Origin: an uncultured Caproiciproducens sp.
Lineage (GTDB): Bacteria > Bacillota > Clostridia > Oscillospirales > Acutalibacteraceae
Assembly: GCF_963664915.1 (NCBI RefSeq)
Contig: NZ_OY761810.1
Span: 1,192,661 to 1,256,660, forward strand
Length of the DNA: 64,000 bases
Direction: 5' to 3'
A model generated the notes under the pieces. The model was not told where the DNA came from. It made no database searches and was given only the letters and a program-made list of their open reading frames with translations. Positions 25,938 to 35,498 of the stretch are shown here, piece after piece (position 1 is the stretch's first letter; every line of letters begins with the position of its first letter). Made by a program: the position numbers and the translations under genes.

Positions 25938-27542
25938 ATGGCACTTTACCGTGTCCTTCTTGTGGATGATGAAGAGGAAATACGAGAAGGCATTATTCGA
26001 AAAATAGATTGGGTTCGTTTGGGTTACACCATTGTGGGCGATGCGGAAAACGGGCTTGAAGCGCTGGAAAAAGCAGAGCATCTGCACCCGGACGTTGTGA
26101 TGACGGACATTAAAATGCCGTTTATGGACGGCCTTGAGCTGGGGGAACGATTGCAGGTGGTCCTGCCTTCGGCAAAGCTGATTATTTTTTCAGGGTTCGA
26201 CGATTTTGAATATGCCCAGAAAGCAATTAAAATTAATGTAGCCGAATATGTTTTAAAACCGATTAATGCAAATGAACTGACCGAAACATTAAAGAAGCTG
26301 AAGCAGCAGCTTGACAGGGAATTTGCGGAGAAACGCGATGTGGAGATGCTGCGGCGCAGTTATATGGACAGCCTTCCGGTCATGCGCGAGCAATTTCTGG
26401 TCGGTCTGATCGAGGGCCGTATTACCGAAGAGCGGCTGCGGGCGCAGGCACCGCTGTTTAAGGTTGATCTGGCGTCGGCGGACCGGTGGGCGGTGGCCCT
26501 TGTCCGCGCCGATTCCGCGCCAAAGGATGACGCGGCTCTTCATGGGGAGGAGGAACTGATTCCGATTTCCCTGAAATGTACCGTGGACGAGATTCTGGGG
26601 AATTACTGTGTGTTTAAGGGATTCCTTTATTCCGACTGCGTCGCGGTGATCGCAGAGCTGAAATCGGAAAGCGGTATTGTGCCGCTGATTAACGGCATGA
26701 ATCAGGTGTGCAAATCTGCTGAGCGTGTGCTGGGGGTTAAGGTGATGGCCGGTGTGGGTACGATGTGCTCCCCCTTGACCGAAATTCGCCATTCTTACCG
26801 CGAGGCGCAGAACGCGCTGGATTACAGTGCCACCATGGGTGCCGGAAAAGCAATTTATATTGCGGATGTTGAACCTGAAACATCCGTGAAACTCCAATTT
26901 GACGAGCATGATGAACGTGAAATAACAAACGCGATAAAAATGGGCTCCGAACAGGATATTTCGAACCGTATTAATGCACTGTTCACGCGTTTTGAAACGT
27001 TGCTGCTCCCGCTCAGCCAATATCAGATTTATCTGATGGAAATGATGACTTCTCTGCTGAAGGTAATGCACGCATATGAACTGAGTACGCAGGAAATTTT
27101 CGGTGAGAATTTCAATTATGTCAATACCATTGCTTCTCTACATTCGCCTGTAGAGATGAAACAGTGGTGTACGGAATGCTGTGTCAAAATCAGTATGCTG
27201 ATCAAGCGCGAGCGCGTGGACTCAACCAAGCTGCTCGCACAGAACGCCAAACAGTATATAGGGGCACATTATCAGAACGCCGAGCTTTCTGTGGAAAGCC
27301 TCTGTTCGTTTCTGCATGTCAGTTCCGCTTATTTTTCAACAATTTTCAAACGGGAGACCGGCATGAGCTTCGTCGGGTATCTGACGGAGGTGCGGCTTCA
27401 GGAAGCCGTCAACCTGCTGAACACCACAAGCGACAAAACGTATGTTATTGCCGGTAAGGTGGGCTATACCGAACCGAACTATTTCAGTTATGTATTTAAA
27501 AAGAAATTTGGCGTATCGCCTTCAAAATACAGGAACAATTAA
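25938..27542 (+). CDS. YesN-type response regulator with AraC DNA-binding domain
   Basis: 534 residues. Receiver domain at 1-125 with Asp-10/Asp-11, phospho-acceptor Asp-57 (VVMTDIKMP) and Lys in VLKPI. The middle is a variable signalling region. Two AraC helix-turn-helix motifs are at about 430-534 (VESLCSFLHVSSAYFSTIFKRETGMSFVGYLTEVRLQEA and GYTEPNYFSYVFKKKFGVSPSKYR). It is followed by its cognate histidine kinase and a sugar-binding sensor. The likely target is the mgl operon just upstream. Confidence 0.9.
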   Translation: MALYRVLLVDDEEEIREGIIRKIDWVRLGYTIVGDAENGLEALEKAEHLHPDVVMTDIKMPFMDGLELGERLQVVLPSAKLIIFSGFDDFEYAQKAIKINVAEYVLKPINANELTETLKKLKQQLDREFAEKRDVEMLRRSYMDSLPVMREQFLVGLIEGRITEERLRAQAPLFKVDLASADRWAVALVRADSAPKDDAALHGEEELIPISLKCTVDEILGNYCVFKGFLYSDCVAVIAELKSESGIVPLINGMNQVCKSAERVLGVKVMAGVGTMCSPLTEIRHSYREAQNALDYSATMGAGKAIYIADVEPETSVKLQFDEHDEREITNAIKMGSEQDISNRINALFTRFETLLLPLSQYQIYLMEMMTSLLKVMHAYELSTQEIFGENFNYVNTIASLHSPVEMKQWCTECCVKISMLIKRERVDSTKLLAQNAKQYIGAHYQNAELSVESLCSFLHVSSAYFSTIFKRETGMSFVGYLTEVRLQEAVNLLNTTSDKTYVIAGKVGYTEPNYFSYVFKKKFGVSPSKYRNN

Positions 27543-27590
27543 GGCTAACTGCCGACACCTATTTGGCGCGGCAGGCGTGGAGTTGATAAA

Positions 27591-29411
27591 ATGCGAAAAA
27601 AGGTAAAAGACTTTATCGATAAGATCACCCAGCTCCTGCAAAAGAAAAGTTTGCAGTTTACCATTTCCCTTACGTTTACCGCTGTTTCAGTCCTGGGAAT
27701 GCTGATTGTGGGGGTTTCCCTTTCGATGCGCTTTATCAGTTCAAGTGAAAGAATGGTTTCAGAGGACAGCACGCGCATGGTGGATCAGGTAAATCTGAAT
27801 CTGGACAACTATCTTCGCAACATGATGCGTATTTCCGATTCCATGTATTACCGCGTGATTAAGAATGCGGATCTGTCCACCGACAACATCAGCAACGATA
27901 TGAGCCTGCTGTATGAGACGAATCGCGACCTGCTCATCAGCATCGGGGTGTTTTCCAATTCAGGAGAGGTAATCGCTGCCGAACCGCTCGCACAGTTGAA
28001 ACCGTCCGCCAATGTAAGCGGTGAAAAATGGTTTAAAAATGCCGCGCTCAAAATTGAAAACTGCCATTTTTCAACCCCCCATGTGCAGAATTTGTTTGTT
28101 GACCCTGATAATAAATATCGATGGGTCGTTTCACTCAGCCGGTCGGTAGAGCTGACCAGCGCCGGCTCCATTACCCATGGCGTTTTACTTGTCGATATGA
28201 ATTTCAGCGGAATTGAACAAATCTGCAAGAACGTCGATTTGGGCGAATCCGGGTACATCTATCTGATTGACGGGAACGGAGAAATCATTTATCATCCCCG
28301 TCAGCAGCTGATCTATTCCAATCTGATTCACGAAAATAATTTTGTCGCCGCGAAATACGACGACGGTAACCATAATGAGACCTTTGAGGGGCAGCAGCGG
28401 CTGATTACGGTGAAAACAGCGGGATACACCGGCTGGAAAATTATTGCGGTCTCTCCGACGCAGGACATCACTTCAAACTATCAGCAGATAAAGATGTTTG
28501 CTCTTTTCTTTATTTTCTTTGCGATCTTTCTGATGGTTTTTCTCAATATGTTCCTTTCCTCGCGTATTGCCAACCCGATTAAGGAGCTGGAGCTCTCTGT
28601 CAAGGATCTTGATAAGGGCAATCTGAGCGGGGTGGATATTTCTATATCGGGTTCCTATGAGGTTCAGCATTTGGGCAAGACAATACGGTCCATGGTGGAC
28701 CAGCTCCACAGGCTGATGGACGACATTGTTGCGGAGCAGGAGTCCAAGAGAAAGAGTGAGCTGGACGCGCTTCAGTCCCAGATTAATCCGCATTTCCTTT
28801 ACAACACGCTGGATTCCATTATCTGGATGATTGAAAATGAACGGTATGACGGTGCAGTCACAATGGTAACGGCACTGGCAAAGCTTTTCCGAATCAGCCT
28901 GTCGAAGGGAAAAAATATTATCACCGTGGCTGACGAGCTTGAACATGTCCGTAACTATCTGACCATTCAAAAGATGCGCTATAAAAATAAGTTCAGTTAT
29001 GAAATTACGACCGAGCCAGAAACGCTCAGGTGCGCCACCATTAAACTGATTGTTCAGCCGCTGGTCGAAAATGCTATTTATCATGGGATGGAGTTTATGA
29101 GCGGTGACGGCGAAATCAAAATCAGCGCCTACAGCAAGGGAAATGATCTGTTTATTGATATCATCGATAACGGCCTCGGCATGCCGCAGGAGCAGGCGGA
29201 TGCGCTGTTAAAGGAGGAATCCACTAAAGTTCGGGGAAAAGGCTCGGGCATCGGGCTGAAAAATGTACAGGAGCGGATTCAGCTTTATTTCGGCAGTGAA
29301 TACGGCCTTGCCATTTACAGTGAGCCGGACGAGGGAACCACTGCCAGAATACATTTACCGATGAAAACGCTGGAAGAATCCGATGGAAACGAAGGAGGCG
29401 GTGTGAAATGA
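27591..29411 (+). CDS. YesM/LytS-type sensor histidine kinase
   Basis: 606 residues. N-terminal membrane helix (about 25-45), an extracellular dCache-like region (about 46-295), a second helix (MFALFFIFFAIFLMVFLNMFLS), HAMP, then a His_kinase domain with phospho-acceptor His in SQINPHFLYNTLDSIIWM. The ATPase has N (LVENAIYHG), G1 (DNGLGMP) and G2 (GSGIGLKNVQERI). Its stop overlaps the start of the membrane-anchored sugar-binding protein by 4 bases, implying a three-part sensor. Confidence 0.9.
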   Translation: MRKKVKDFIDKITQLLQKKSLQFTISLTFTAVSVLGMLIVGVSLSMRFISSSERMVSEDSTRMVDQVNLNLDNYLRNMMRISDSMYYRVIKNADLSTDNISNDMSLLYETNRDLLISIGVFSNSGEVIAAEPLAQLKPSANVSGEKWFKNAALKIENCHFSTPHVQNLFVDPDNKYRWVVSLSRSVELTSAGSITHGVLLVDMNFSGIEQICKNVDLGESGYIYLIDGNGEIIYHPRQQLIYSNLIHENNFVAAKYDDGNHNETFEGQQRLITVKTAGYTGWKIIAVSPTQDITSNYQQIKMFALFFIFFAIFLMVFLNMFLSSRIANPIKELELSVKDLDKGNLSGVDISISGSYEVQHLGKTIRSMVDQLHRLMDDIVAEQESKRKSELDALQSQINPHFLYNTLDSIIWMIENERYDGAVTMVTALAKLFRISLSKGKNIITVADELEHVRNYLTIQKMRYKNKFSYEITTEPETLRCATIKLIVQPLVENAIYHGMEFMSGDGEIKISAYSKGNDLFIDIIDNGLGMPQEQADALLKEESTKVRGKGSGIGLKNVQERIQLYFGSEYGLAIYSEPDEGTTARIHLPMKTLEESDGNEGGGVK

Positions 29412-30382
29412 CAAAAAATAAACTCTTGGTTTTCATTCTGATTTTTTGTGCGTTTCTGGGTTTATTTATGATCCTGTACAAGGATCAGATTTTTGAAAAG
29501 AAAAACAGTGATCCCTATGAGATCTCTGTGATCTGGCGCAGTAAAAGCACCGAAAGCAGCACCACCATCAAACAGGGAATCGATCAGGCGGCGAGGGATT
29601 TTAACGCAGAGGTCAGTTTTATTACGCTGTCGAGCGAGAATAATGCAGAGGAACAAATTTCACTGCTGCAGCGTGAAATCAAGAATGGTGCGGACGCCAT
29701 TGTGATTGCTCCCGTCAACTCAACCGATCTGAAAGAACCGATTGAGAAAGCGCAGAAGGGTATCCCTGTTGTCGCTATGCAGTCAACCGTGAATATCATC
29801 AAAGATCTGCCGTCCATTTCGTGCGATAATCAGCAGCTTGGCAGTGCATTGGCAGGTACCATCTTAAAAAACAAAGGAAATCACCGCCGTATTGCCATCC
29901 TGCGCAACAGTATGGACTGCAGCAATATTCAGCAGCGGTACTTCGGCGTTCTTCAAGCGCTCAAGGCCAATAAAAATGAAATTGAATACTGGGAAATTCC
30001 TGATGATTCACAAGAGGCGTACGATACGGCGAAAGGAATGCTGCAAACCAGCATGGCCGACACACTGGTCGCACTGGACGCTTCAACACTGGAAGCCGCC
30101 GCAAAGGCCGAGAAAGATCTGCTGAAAACCGGTAGCTCTCAAGTGCAGATTTACGGAATAGGCAGAACGAATACGGTAGTCTCTCTGCTTGAAGAACAGG
30201 TGATCAATTCCATTGGCGTGGAAAACGAATACAATCTGGGATATCTCAGCATCCAAACCGCGGTAAACAAGATCAACAAAAAGCAGGATGAGAATCATAC
30301 CAGCATTAATTTTGCAATTGTAAACCACGAAAATATGTACAACTCCGATAATCAAAGACTGCTTTTCCCGTTTGTAAGATGA
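29408..30382 (+). CDS. Membrane-anchored sugar-binding sensor protein
   Basis: 324 residues. The N-terminal hydrophobic segment (LLVFILIFCAFLGLFMILY) has no lipobox and no clear signal-peptidase site, so it is probably an uncleaved anchor. The rest is a Peripla_BP_4 domain (ISVIWRSKSTESSTTIKQGIDQAARDFNAEVSF, DAIVIAPVNSTDLKEPIEKA, GIPVVAMQS). Clostridium beijerinckii XylFII, an anchored binding protein that signals through LytS/YesN, is the closest described arrangement. The ligand here is inferred to be galactose from the mgl and gal context. Confidence 0.82.
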   Translation: MTKNKLLVFILIFCAFLGLFMILYKDQIFEKKNSDPYEISVIWRSKSTESSTTIKQGIDQAARDFNAEVSFITLSSENNAEEQISLLQREIKNGADAIVIAPVNSTDLKEPIEKAQKGIPVVAMQSTVNIIKDLPSISCDNQQLGSALAGTILKNKGNHRRIAILRNSMDCSNIQQRYFGVLQALKANKNEIEYWEIPDDSQEAYDTAKGMLQTSMADTLVALDASTLEAAAKAEKDLLKTGSSQVQIYGIGRTNTVVSLLEEQVINSIGVENEYNLGYLSIQTAVNKINKKQDENHTSINFAIVNHENMYNSDNQRLLFPFVR

Positions 30383-30394
30383 TGGAGGAAAAAA

Positions 30395-31447
30395 ATGAAA
30401 AGCTTAACCAGAATCATGGCTTTGTTTTTGACTGTGTCAATGCTTCTTCCTCTGACCACTGCCTGTGACGCAGGCAGCGGAAGCGGAAAAGTCGAAACAA
30501 TTAAAATCGGCATTTCGCTTTACCGCAAGGATGATACCTTTGTGGCAAGCCTTTGCACCTACCTTGAAAAGGTAGCCAAGCAAAAGGAAGCTGAATCAGG
30601 GAAAAAAATCGTAGTCAACATGGTGGACGGACAGTCCAGTCAGGCACTGCAAAATGATCAGGTAGACAACTTTATTTCACAGAATTATGACGTAATCTGT
30701 GTCAATATGGTTGACCGCACTGCGGCTGCGGTGATTGTGGACAAGGTGAAAGCGGCGAATATTCCGGTCATTTTTTTCAACAGGGAACCGGTCGAAGAGG
30801 ATTTGCGCATGTGGGACCGGGCGTATTACGTCGGTGCGGATGCAGCCCAGTCCGGGCGGCTTCAGGGCGAAATTATCTCGGAAGCCTTTAAAAGCGACCG
30901 TGCGGCGATTGACAAAAACGGCGACGGGAAAATCCAGTATGTTATGCTCGAGGGCGAACAGGGGCATCAGGATGCGCTTTTAAGAACGGAATATTCCATC
31001 AAGGCGGTCACTGGGGAGGGTATTCAGGTTGAGAAGCTTGCCAATGACACCGCCAACTGGCAGCGCGCGCAGGGTTCGGCAAAAATGACGCAGTGGCTTG
31101 AAAAGTTCGGCGACAGAATAGAAGTAGTCTTTTGCAATAATGACGATATGGCGCTCGGTGCGATTGATGCCATTAAGGACAGCAAAAAGAAAGTCAAATT
31201 TGCCGTTGTGGGAATCGACGCGACGGAAAGCGGTTTGAACGCCATTAAAGACGGCAGCATGTTCGGCACGGTTTTTAACGACGCGCAGGGCCAGGCCAAA
31301 GCAATTTTTGATTTGGCCTACTCATTTCCCACGGGGGAGAATTCCACCAGCAAGCTGGACGTGCAGAACGGACATTATATCCGTGTTCCTTACCGCTCGG
31401 TTACAAAGAGCAATGCCGACGAAATCCTCAGCATACTGAAAGAATAA
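30395..31447 (+). CDS. Second MglB-like galactose-binding lipoprotein
   Basis: 350 residues, start ATG 12 bases after the sensor gene, with GGAGG upstream. The signal peptide ends in TTAC (lipid Cys-24). The domain matches MglB closely: RKDDTFVASLCTYL, MVDRTAAAVIVDKV, FFNREPVEEDL, calcium loop DKNGDGKIQYV, GEQGHQDALLRTEYS, NNDDMALGAIDAI. Lying in the regulatory rather than the transport operon, it may load the same MglAC or supply ligand to the sensor complex. Confidence 0.88.
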   Translation: MKSLTRIMALFLTVSMLLPLTTACDAGSGSGKVETIKIGISLYRKDDTFVASLCTYLEKVAKQKEAESGKKIVVNMVDGQSSQALQNDQVDNFISQNYDVICVNMVDRTAAAVIVDKVKAANIPVIFFNREPVEEDLRMWDRAYYVGADAAQSGRLQGEIISEAFKSDRAAIDKNGDGKIQYVMLEGEQGHQDALLRTEYSIKAVTGEGIQVEKLANDTANWQRAQGSAKMTQWLEKFGDRIEVVFCNNDDMALGAIDAIKDSKKKVKFAVVGIDATESGLNAIKDGSMFGTVFNDAQGQAKAIFDLAYSFPTGENSTSKLDVQNGHYIRVPYRSVTKSNADEILSILKE

Positions 31448-31461
31448 CAATACCGTGCAAA

Positions 31462-31491
31462 AAGGCAGCGCCGAAAACTCGGCGCTGCCTT
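31462..31491 (-). terminator. Terminator of galKTE (shared with the mgl regulatory operon)
   Basis: AAGGCAGCGCCGA pairs with TCGGCGCTGCCTT. The T-run (TTTTTGC) follows on the minus strand, so it is best suited to the gal operon but lies between both convergent ends. Confidence 0.8.
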
Positions 31492-31503
31492 AAAGGGATA
31501 TCA

Positions 31504-32499
31504 TTATTTATTTTTGATGAAATTCCAGTTGTCGCGGCACATGTCGTCAAGGCTGTATTTGGCTTCCCAGCCGAGTTCCTTTTTCGCTTTCGAAACATCC
31601 GCGTAGCATTCGGCAATATCGCCCGCCCTGCGCGGGGCAATTTTATAAGTGACTGTTTTGCCGCTCGCTTTCTCAAAAGCGTGAACCACGTCGAGCACGC
31701 TGCTGCCTTTGCCGGTTCCAAGGTTGTAAGCCTGTGCGCCGTCAATCTGCGGCAGTTTCTCCAGTGCTTTCAAATGTCCGGCGGCAAGGTCGCACACATG
31801 GATGTAGTCGCGCACGCCGGTTCCGTCCGGTGTCGGGTAATCATCGCCGTAAATACTCAGGCAGTTGAGCTGGCCGATCGCAACCTTCATGATGTATGGC
31901 ATCAGGTTGTTTGGAATTCCGTTCGGATTTTCTCCGATCAGGCCGCTTTCGTGTGCGCCGATCGGGTTAAAATAGCGCAGAAGAGCAACTTTCCATTTTT
32001 TATCTGCGAAGCAAAGATCCTTCAAAATGTTCTCAATCATCAGCTTGGTTGTTCCGTAGGGGTTCGTGGTGGAAAGAGGCATGTCTTCATTGAACGGCGC
32101 GGTGTTGTTCATGCCGTATACGGTGGCGGAGGAACTGAACACCAGATGGAACACATTATATTGCTTCATCAGCCGCAGAAGATTGATGGTACCGACCAGA
32201 TTGTTGTGATAATACTCCAGCGGTTTTCCGACCGACTCGCCGACTGCTTTCAGTCCCGCGAAATGGATGACGGCGTCAATTTTGTTTTCCTTGAAAATCT
32301 TTTCAAATCCGTCGTAGTCAAGCGTGTCGCATTCATAAATCGGGAAGGTTTTATTGGTGAGTTTTTCCACTATTTTTAAAACATCGGGTGAGGAGTTGCA
32401 GTAGTTATCCATTACTACGATTTCACAGCCATTGTTTAAGAGTTCAATGCAGGTATGGGAACCGATGTATCCTGCGCCGCCGGTAACTAATACTCTCAT
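31504..32499 (-). CDS. galE: UDP-glucose 4-epimerase GalE
   Basis: 331 residues. Rossmann motif GGAGYIGSHTC, Ser/Tyr/Lys catalytic set (SSSATVYG, then YGTTKLMIEN), and the family C-terminal RAGDIAECYADVSKAKKELGW. It interconverts UDP-galactose and UDP-glucose in the Leloir pathway. It overlaps galT by 4 bases and is the last gene of galKTE. Confidence 0.96.
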   Translation of the reverse strand: MRVLVTGGAGYIGSHTCIELLNNGCEIVVMDNYCNSSPDVLKIVEKLTNKTFPIYECDTLDYDGFEKIFKENKIDAVIHFAGLKAVGESVGKPLEYYHNNLVGTINLLRLMKQYNVFHLVFSSSATVYGMNNTAPFNEDMPLSTTNPYGTTKLMIENILKDLCFADKKWKVALLRYFNPIGAHESGLIGENPNGIPNNLMPYIMKVAIGQLNCLSIYGDDYPTPDGTGVRDYIHVCDLAAGHLKALEKLPQIDGAQAYNLGTGKGSSVLDVVHAFEKASGKTVTYKIAPRRAGDIAECYADVSKAKKELGWEAKYSLDDMCRDNWNFIKNK

Positions 32500-33467
32500 T
32501 CTTTATTCTCCTTATAACATTTGTATGCCTCGCGGAGCTCCTGTGCGGTCTCCTCGGGACAGGTGGGATTACAGCTGGCCCATGCGCCTGTTTCACTTGA
32601 GGCGTTGAATTTCTGCTTTTCTGCGCTCCTCATCGGCGGGAAGAATTCAATGTGGAAATGAAATTCCTTTGAATAATCGCCCATGTTTACGGGAGCGTTA
32701 TGCATGCACATCATATACGGGAACCGGTAATTGAACAGGCTGTCGAGCATTCCGACGGTGTCGCGGATGGTCAAACCGAGTGATGCTTTCTCTTTCTCGG
32801 TAAAATTTGTCATATATTCCGTATGACGATTCGAGATAATATACACGCCATAGGGATATTCACAATAAAACGGAAGAAACACCGTAAAATGTTCGCTGCG
32901 GAAAATGATGCGCTTGTCCGCTTGCAGCTCATTTTTGAGGATGTCGCAGAACAGGCACGTGTGCTTATCCTCATAATACTCTTTTGCCGCGCCGGTTTCA
33001 AGCTCCAACTTTTTTGGCAGAAATGGGTAGCCGTACATCTGACCGTGCGGATGAGGCATGGTAACGCCCACAACGTCTCCGCGGTTTTCAAACGGATACA
33101 CATATTTTATTTTTTCGTCGGAGCGCATCCCGTCAAAGCGTTCGCACCATAAGTCCACAAGCTTCTTCATGTGTTCGTCGGAAAGTTCCGGCATGGTTAC
33201 CGTGTGGCGGGGAGAATATAAAATGACCTCGCATTTTCCATAGCTTGGTCTGACTTGAAAGAAGTCGGTTGCAATGTCGTCCGGCTCGGGCGGGGTTTGT
33301 GACAGCGCGGGGAAGTCGTTGTCGTATTCCATTACGTCATAGTCCGGAACATTGCCGAAGCCGGGGCAGAACGGGCAGTAATCCTTGGGCATCTGCGGGC
33401 GGTCCTGCCTGTTTGAAGCAATCATAATCCAGTCCTTGATCAAGGGATGCCATCTTAGCTCAGCCAT
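32496..33467 (-). CDS. galT: Galactose-1-phosphate uridylyltransferase GalT
   Basis: 323 residues from the ATG ending at 33467, preceded by GGAGG; an earlier in-frame start lies inside galK. Zinc site CPFCPG, active-site HPHGQ with the uridylylated His, a second CLFCD motif and FHFHIEFFPP mark the GalT type I HIT-superfamily enzyme. It transfers UMP from UDP-glucose to galactose-1-phosphate. Confidence 0.94.
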   Translation of the reverse strand: MAELRWHPLIKDWIMIASNRQDRPQMPKDYCPFCPGFGNVPDYDVMEYDNDFPALSQTPPEPDDIATDFFQVRPSYGKCEVILYSPRHTVTMPELSDEHMKKLVDLWCERFDGMRSDEKIKYVYPFENRGDVVGVTMPHPHGQMYGYPFLPKKLELETGAAKEYYEDKHTCLFCDILKNELQADKRIIFRSEHFTVFLPFYCEYPYGVYIISNRHTEYMTNFTEKEKASLGLTIRDTVGMLDSLFNYRFPYMMCMHNAPVNMGDYSKEFHFHIEFFPPMRSAEKQKFNASSETGAWASCNPTCPEETAQELREAYKCYKENKE

Positions 33468-33486
33468 GAAAAGTCCTCCAAATATC

Positions 33487-34773
33487 TTATAAAATCTTTG
33501 TGCCGCCAACCGGCCGGATCGACAGTGTGTGGCAGCTCCCTGCGCCGAGCACCGCTTCCATTTTTTTCACGAACTCGTCGAGATAGTCCGCCGGCACAAA
33601 CGACTGCACCGTTCCGGCAAATCCGCCGCCGTGCACACGGTACGCGCCGCCCCTGTCGCTTAAAAGCTTCTGGCAGAGCGCAAGCGTCAGCGAAACGCCC
33701 TGTTCCTGCACATGCGACGAAGAAAATACATTTTGAAGGTACATATAGGAGGAATAGCCGCTTTCAATGATCAGTTTTTTAAACCCGTCAAAATCATTGC
33801 TCTTTAAAGCCGCGACCTCTTTGGTCACTTTGTCGTTGTCCGCAAAATAATGGATTGCGCGCAGAACCGCACGGTCACCCGTCTTTTCACGTATTGCGGC
33901 GATATTCTGATAGAACGCCTCCTGTGAAACTTCGGAAAGCACTTCTTTGCCGAAGAATGCCGCCACCGATTTCATCTCGGCGGGTATCGCGGCATAGTCC
34001 GGCGTCAGGTCGGAATGGCTGCCCTTTGTGTCGATGATACACAGCGCGTAGCCGCATTCTGCAAAATTAAAATCAACTTTCTCAACAATGGGTTCCTCAA
34101 GATTCTTAAAATCGATAGTAACGAACCCGCCGACGGAGCTTGCCGCCTGATCCATCAGACCGCAGGGCTTACCGAAGTAGACGTTCTCCGCGTACTGGCC
34201 GATCTGCGCGATTTTGAGCGCGCTTTCTTTTCCGCCGCAGAATAAGTCGTTAACAATGGTGCCGATCAGCACTTCAAAAGCCGCCGACGAGGAAAGCCCG
34301 GAACCGGCAAGCACGTTTGAAGTGGTATAGGCGTCGAATCCTCCGACGTGATAGCCGAGCTGTGAGAATTTGCTGATAATTCCGCGCACGAGCGCGATGG
34401 AAGAGTTGGATTCCCTTTTCTTCAGGTCCAAATCCGCTGCGTCCAAAGCATCCATAGGATACCCTTCCGACTTGACCTGTACCCGGCTGTTTTCATTGAT
34501 TGAGACAACGGCGATGATATCGAGGTTTACGCTCGCCGCAAGAACCCGGCCGCGCTGATGGTCGGTATGGTTGCCGCCCACTTCGGTTCTTCCCGGGGCG
34601 CTGAATATACTGATGTCCCGTCCCGTGCCGAACAGCTTTTCAAAATTTTCAACTGCAAGGAGCAGTCTTTTGCGGCAGTCCGCCGCTTTCCTGAAATCGC
34701 AGACATAAAGATAGGATAGGTTTTCATCGTATTTTCCCTGAGTAATCAATTCTTTTACTTTTGCAGACAGCAT
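33487..34773 (-). CDS. galK: Galactokinase GalK
   Basis: 428 residues. GHMP-kinase signatures: APGRTEVGGNHTDHQRGRVLA (sugar site), VLAGSGLSSSAAFEVLIG (ATP loop) and GGAYRVHGGGFAGTVQSFV (motif 3). It is longer than E. coli GalK because of an N-terminal extension of about 40 residues. First gene of galKTE, with a promoter directly upstream. It phosphorylates the galactose imported by MglBAC. Confidence 0.95.
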   Translation of the reverse strand: MLSAKVKELITQGKYDENLSYLYVCDFRKAADCRKRLLLAVENFEKLFGTGRDISIFSAPGRTEVGGNHTDHQRGRVLAASVNLDIIAVVSINENSRVQVKSEGYPMDALDAADLDLKKRESNSSIALVRGIISKFSQLGYHVGGFDAYTTSNVLAGSGLSSSAAFEVLIGTIVNDLFCGGKESALKIAQIGQYAENVYFGKPCGLMDQAASSVGGFVTIDFKNLEEPIVEKVDFNFAECGYALCIIDTKGSHSDLTPDYAAIPAEMKSVAAFFGKEVLSEVSQEAFYQNIAAIREKTGDRAVLRAIHYFADNDKVTKEVAALKSNDFDGFKKLIIESGYSSYMYLQNVFSSSHVQEQGVSLTLALCQKLLSDRGGAYRVHGGGFAGTVQSFVPADYLDEFVKKMEAVLGAGSCHTLSIRPVGGTKIL

Positions 34774-34834
34774 CGTGTTACCCCCTGTATCTTTCGTAAG
34801 GAAAAAATTAAATTATTATGCAGTATCCGACTAT

Positions 34835-34863
34835 ATTTTATTCTAATCATCGGCTGTTTGCAA
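34835..34863 (-). promoter_or_regulatory. Promoter of galKTE
   Basis: On the minus strand TTGCAA (34863-34858), 17 bases, TAAAAT (34840-34835), about 60 bases before galK. No operator palindrome was recognised. Confidence 0.6.
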
Positions 34864-35012
34864 GGACGATATACTCAATTTTATAGACTTATGTTGCATA
34901 ATGAAGAAGCAGTAGCGGTGCGCCGGATTGCAGAAAAATATTTGATCAATTTTCTTATTCCATGCAAGATCGGTATGTTTTTATTCGTATTGTATATGAA
35001 GGGGGCGAAAAG

Positions 35013-35498
35013 GTGAAATCATCAATCGACACAGACAGCAGGATTCAGTCATGCCTGACAAATTATGCGGATATGGTCGTCCGCATCGCTTTTCAGAACG
35101 TAAAAAGCAGGCAGGAAGCCGAAGATATTGCGCAGGAGGTCTTTCTGCGGCTCTTTACGCTTGGTACCGACTTTAAAAGCGCGGCGCATGAAAAAGCGTG
35201 GATTATCCGGGTTACCGTTAACCTGTGCAAGGATTATCTAAAGTCTTCGTGGTTTAAAAAAAGAGCCGTGCTGGATGACAATATTCTTTCTCATGACAAA
35301 AACAGTGAGGTCTTGGACGCGGTGATGCGGCTGCCGGTTAAATACCGAAATGTTGTTTATCTCCATTACTACGAAGATATGAGCGTAACTGAAATCGCGT
35401 CTGTTTTACAGCAAAAGGAGAATACGGTCTCCTCATGGCTGCACAGGGCGCGAAAGCAGCTGAAGGAATCGCTGACAGGAGGTTTTGACGATGAATAA
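35013..35498 (+). CDS. ECF-type RNA polymerase sigma factor
   Basis: 161 residues from a GTG at 35013, preceded by a GGGGGCG-type site; an ATG at 34962 is possible. Region 2 (YADMVVRIAFQNVKSRQEAEDIAQEVFLRLF) and region 4 (LPVKYRNVVYLHYYEDMSVTEIASVLQQKENTVSSWLHRARKQLKESL) are both clear, with no region 3. Its last 8 bases overlap the next gene, the translational coupling usual for a sigma factor and its anti-sigma factor. ECF operons are normally autoregulated. No target promoter motif was derived. Confidence 0.9.
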   Translation: MKSSIDTDSRIQSCLTNYADMVVRIAFQNVKSRQEAEDIAQEVFLRLFTLGTDFKSAAHEKAWIIRVTVNLCKDYLKSSWFKKRAVLDDNILSHDKNSEVLDAVMRLPVKYRNVVYLHYYEDMSVTEIASVLQQKENTVSSWLHRARKQLKESLTGGFDDE

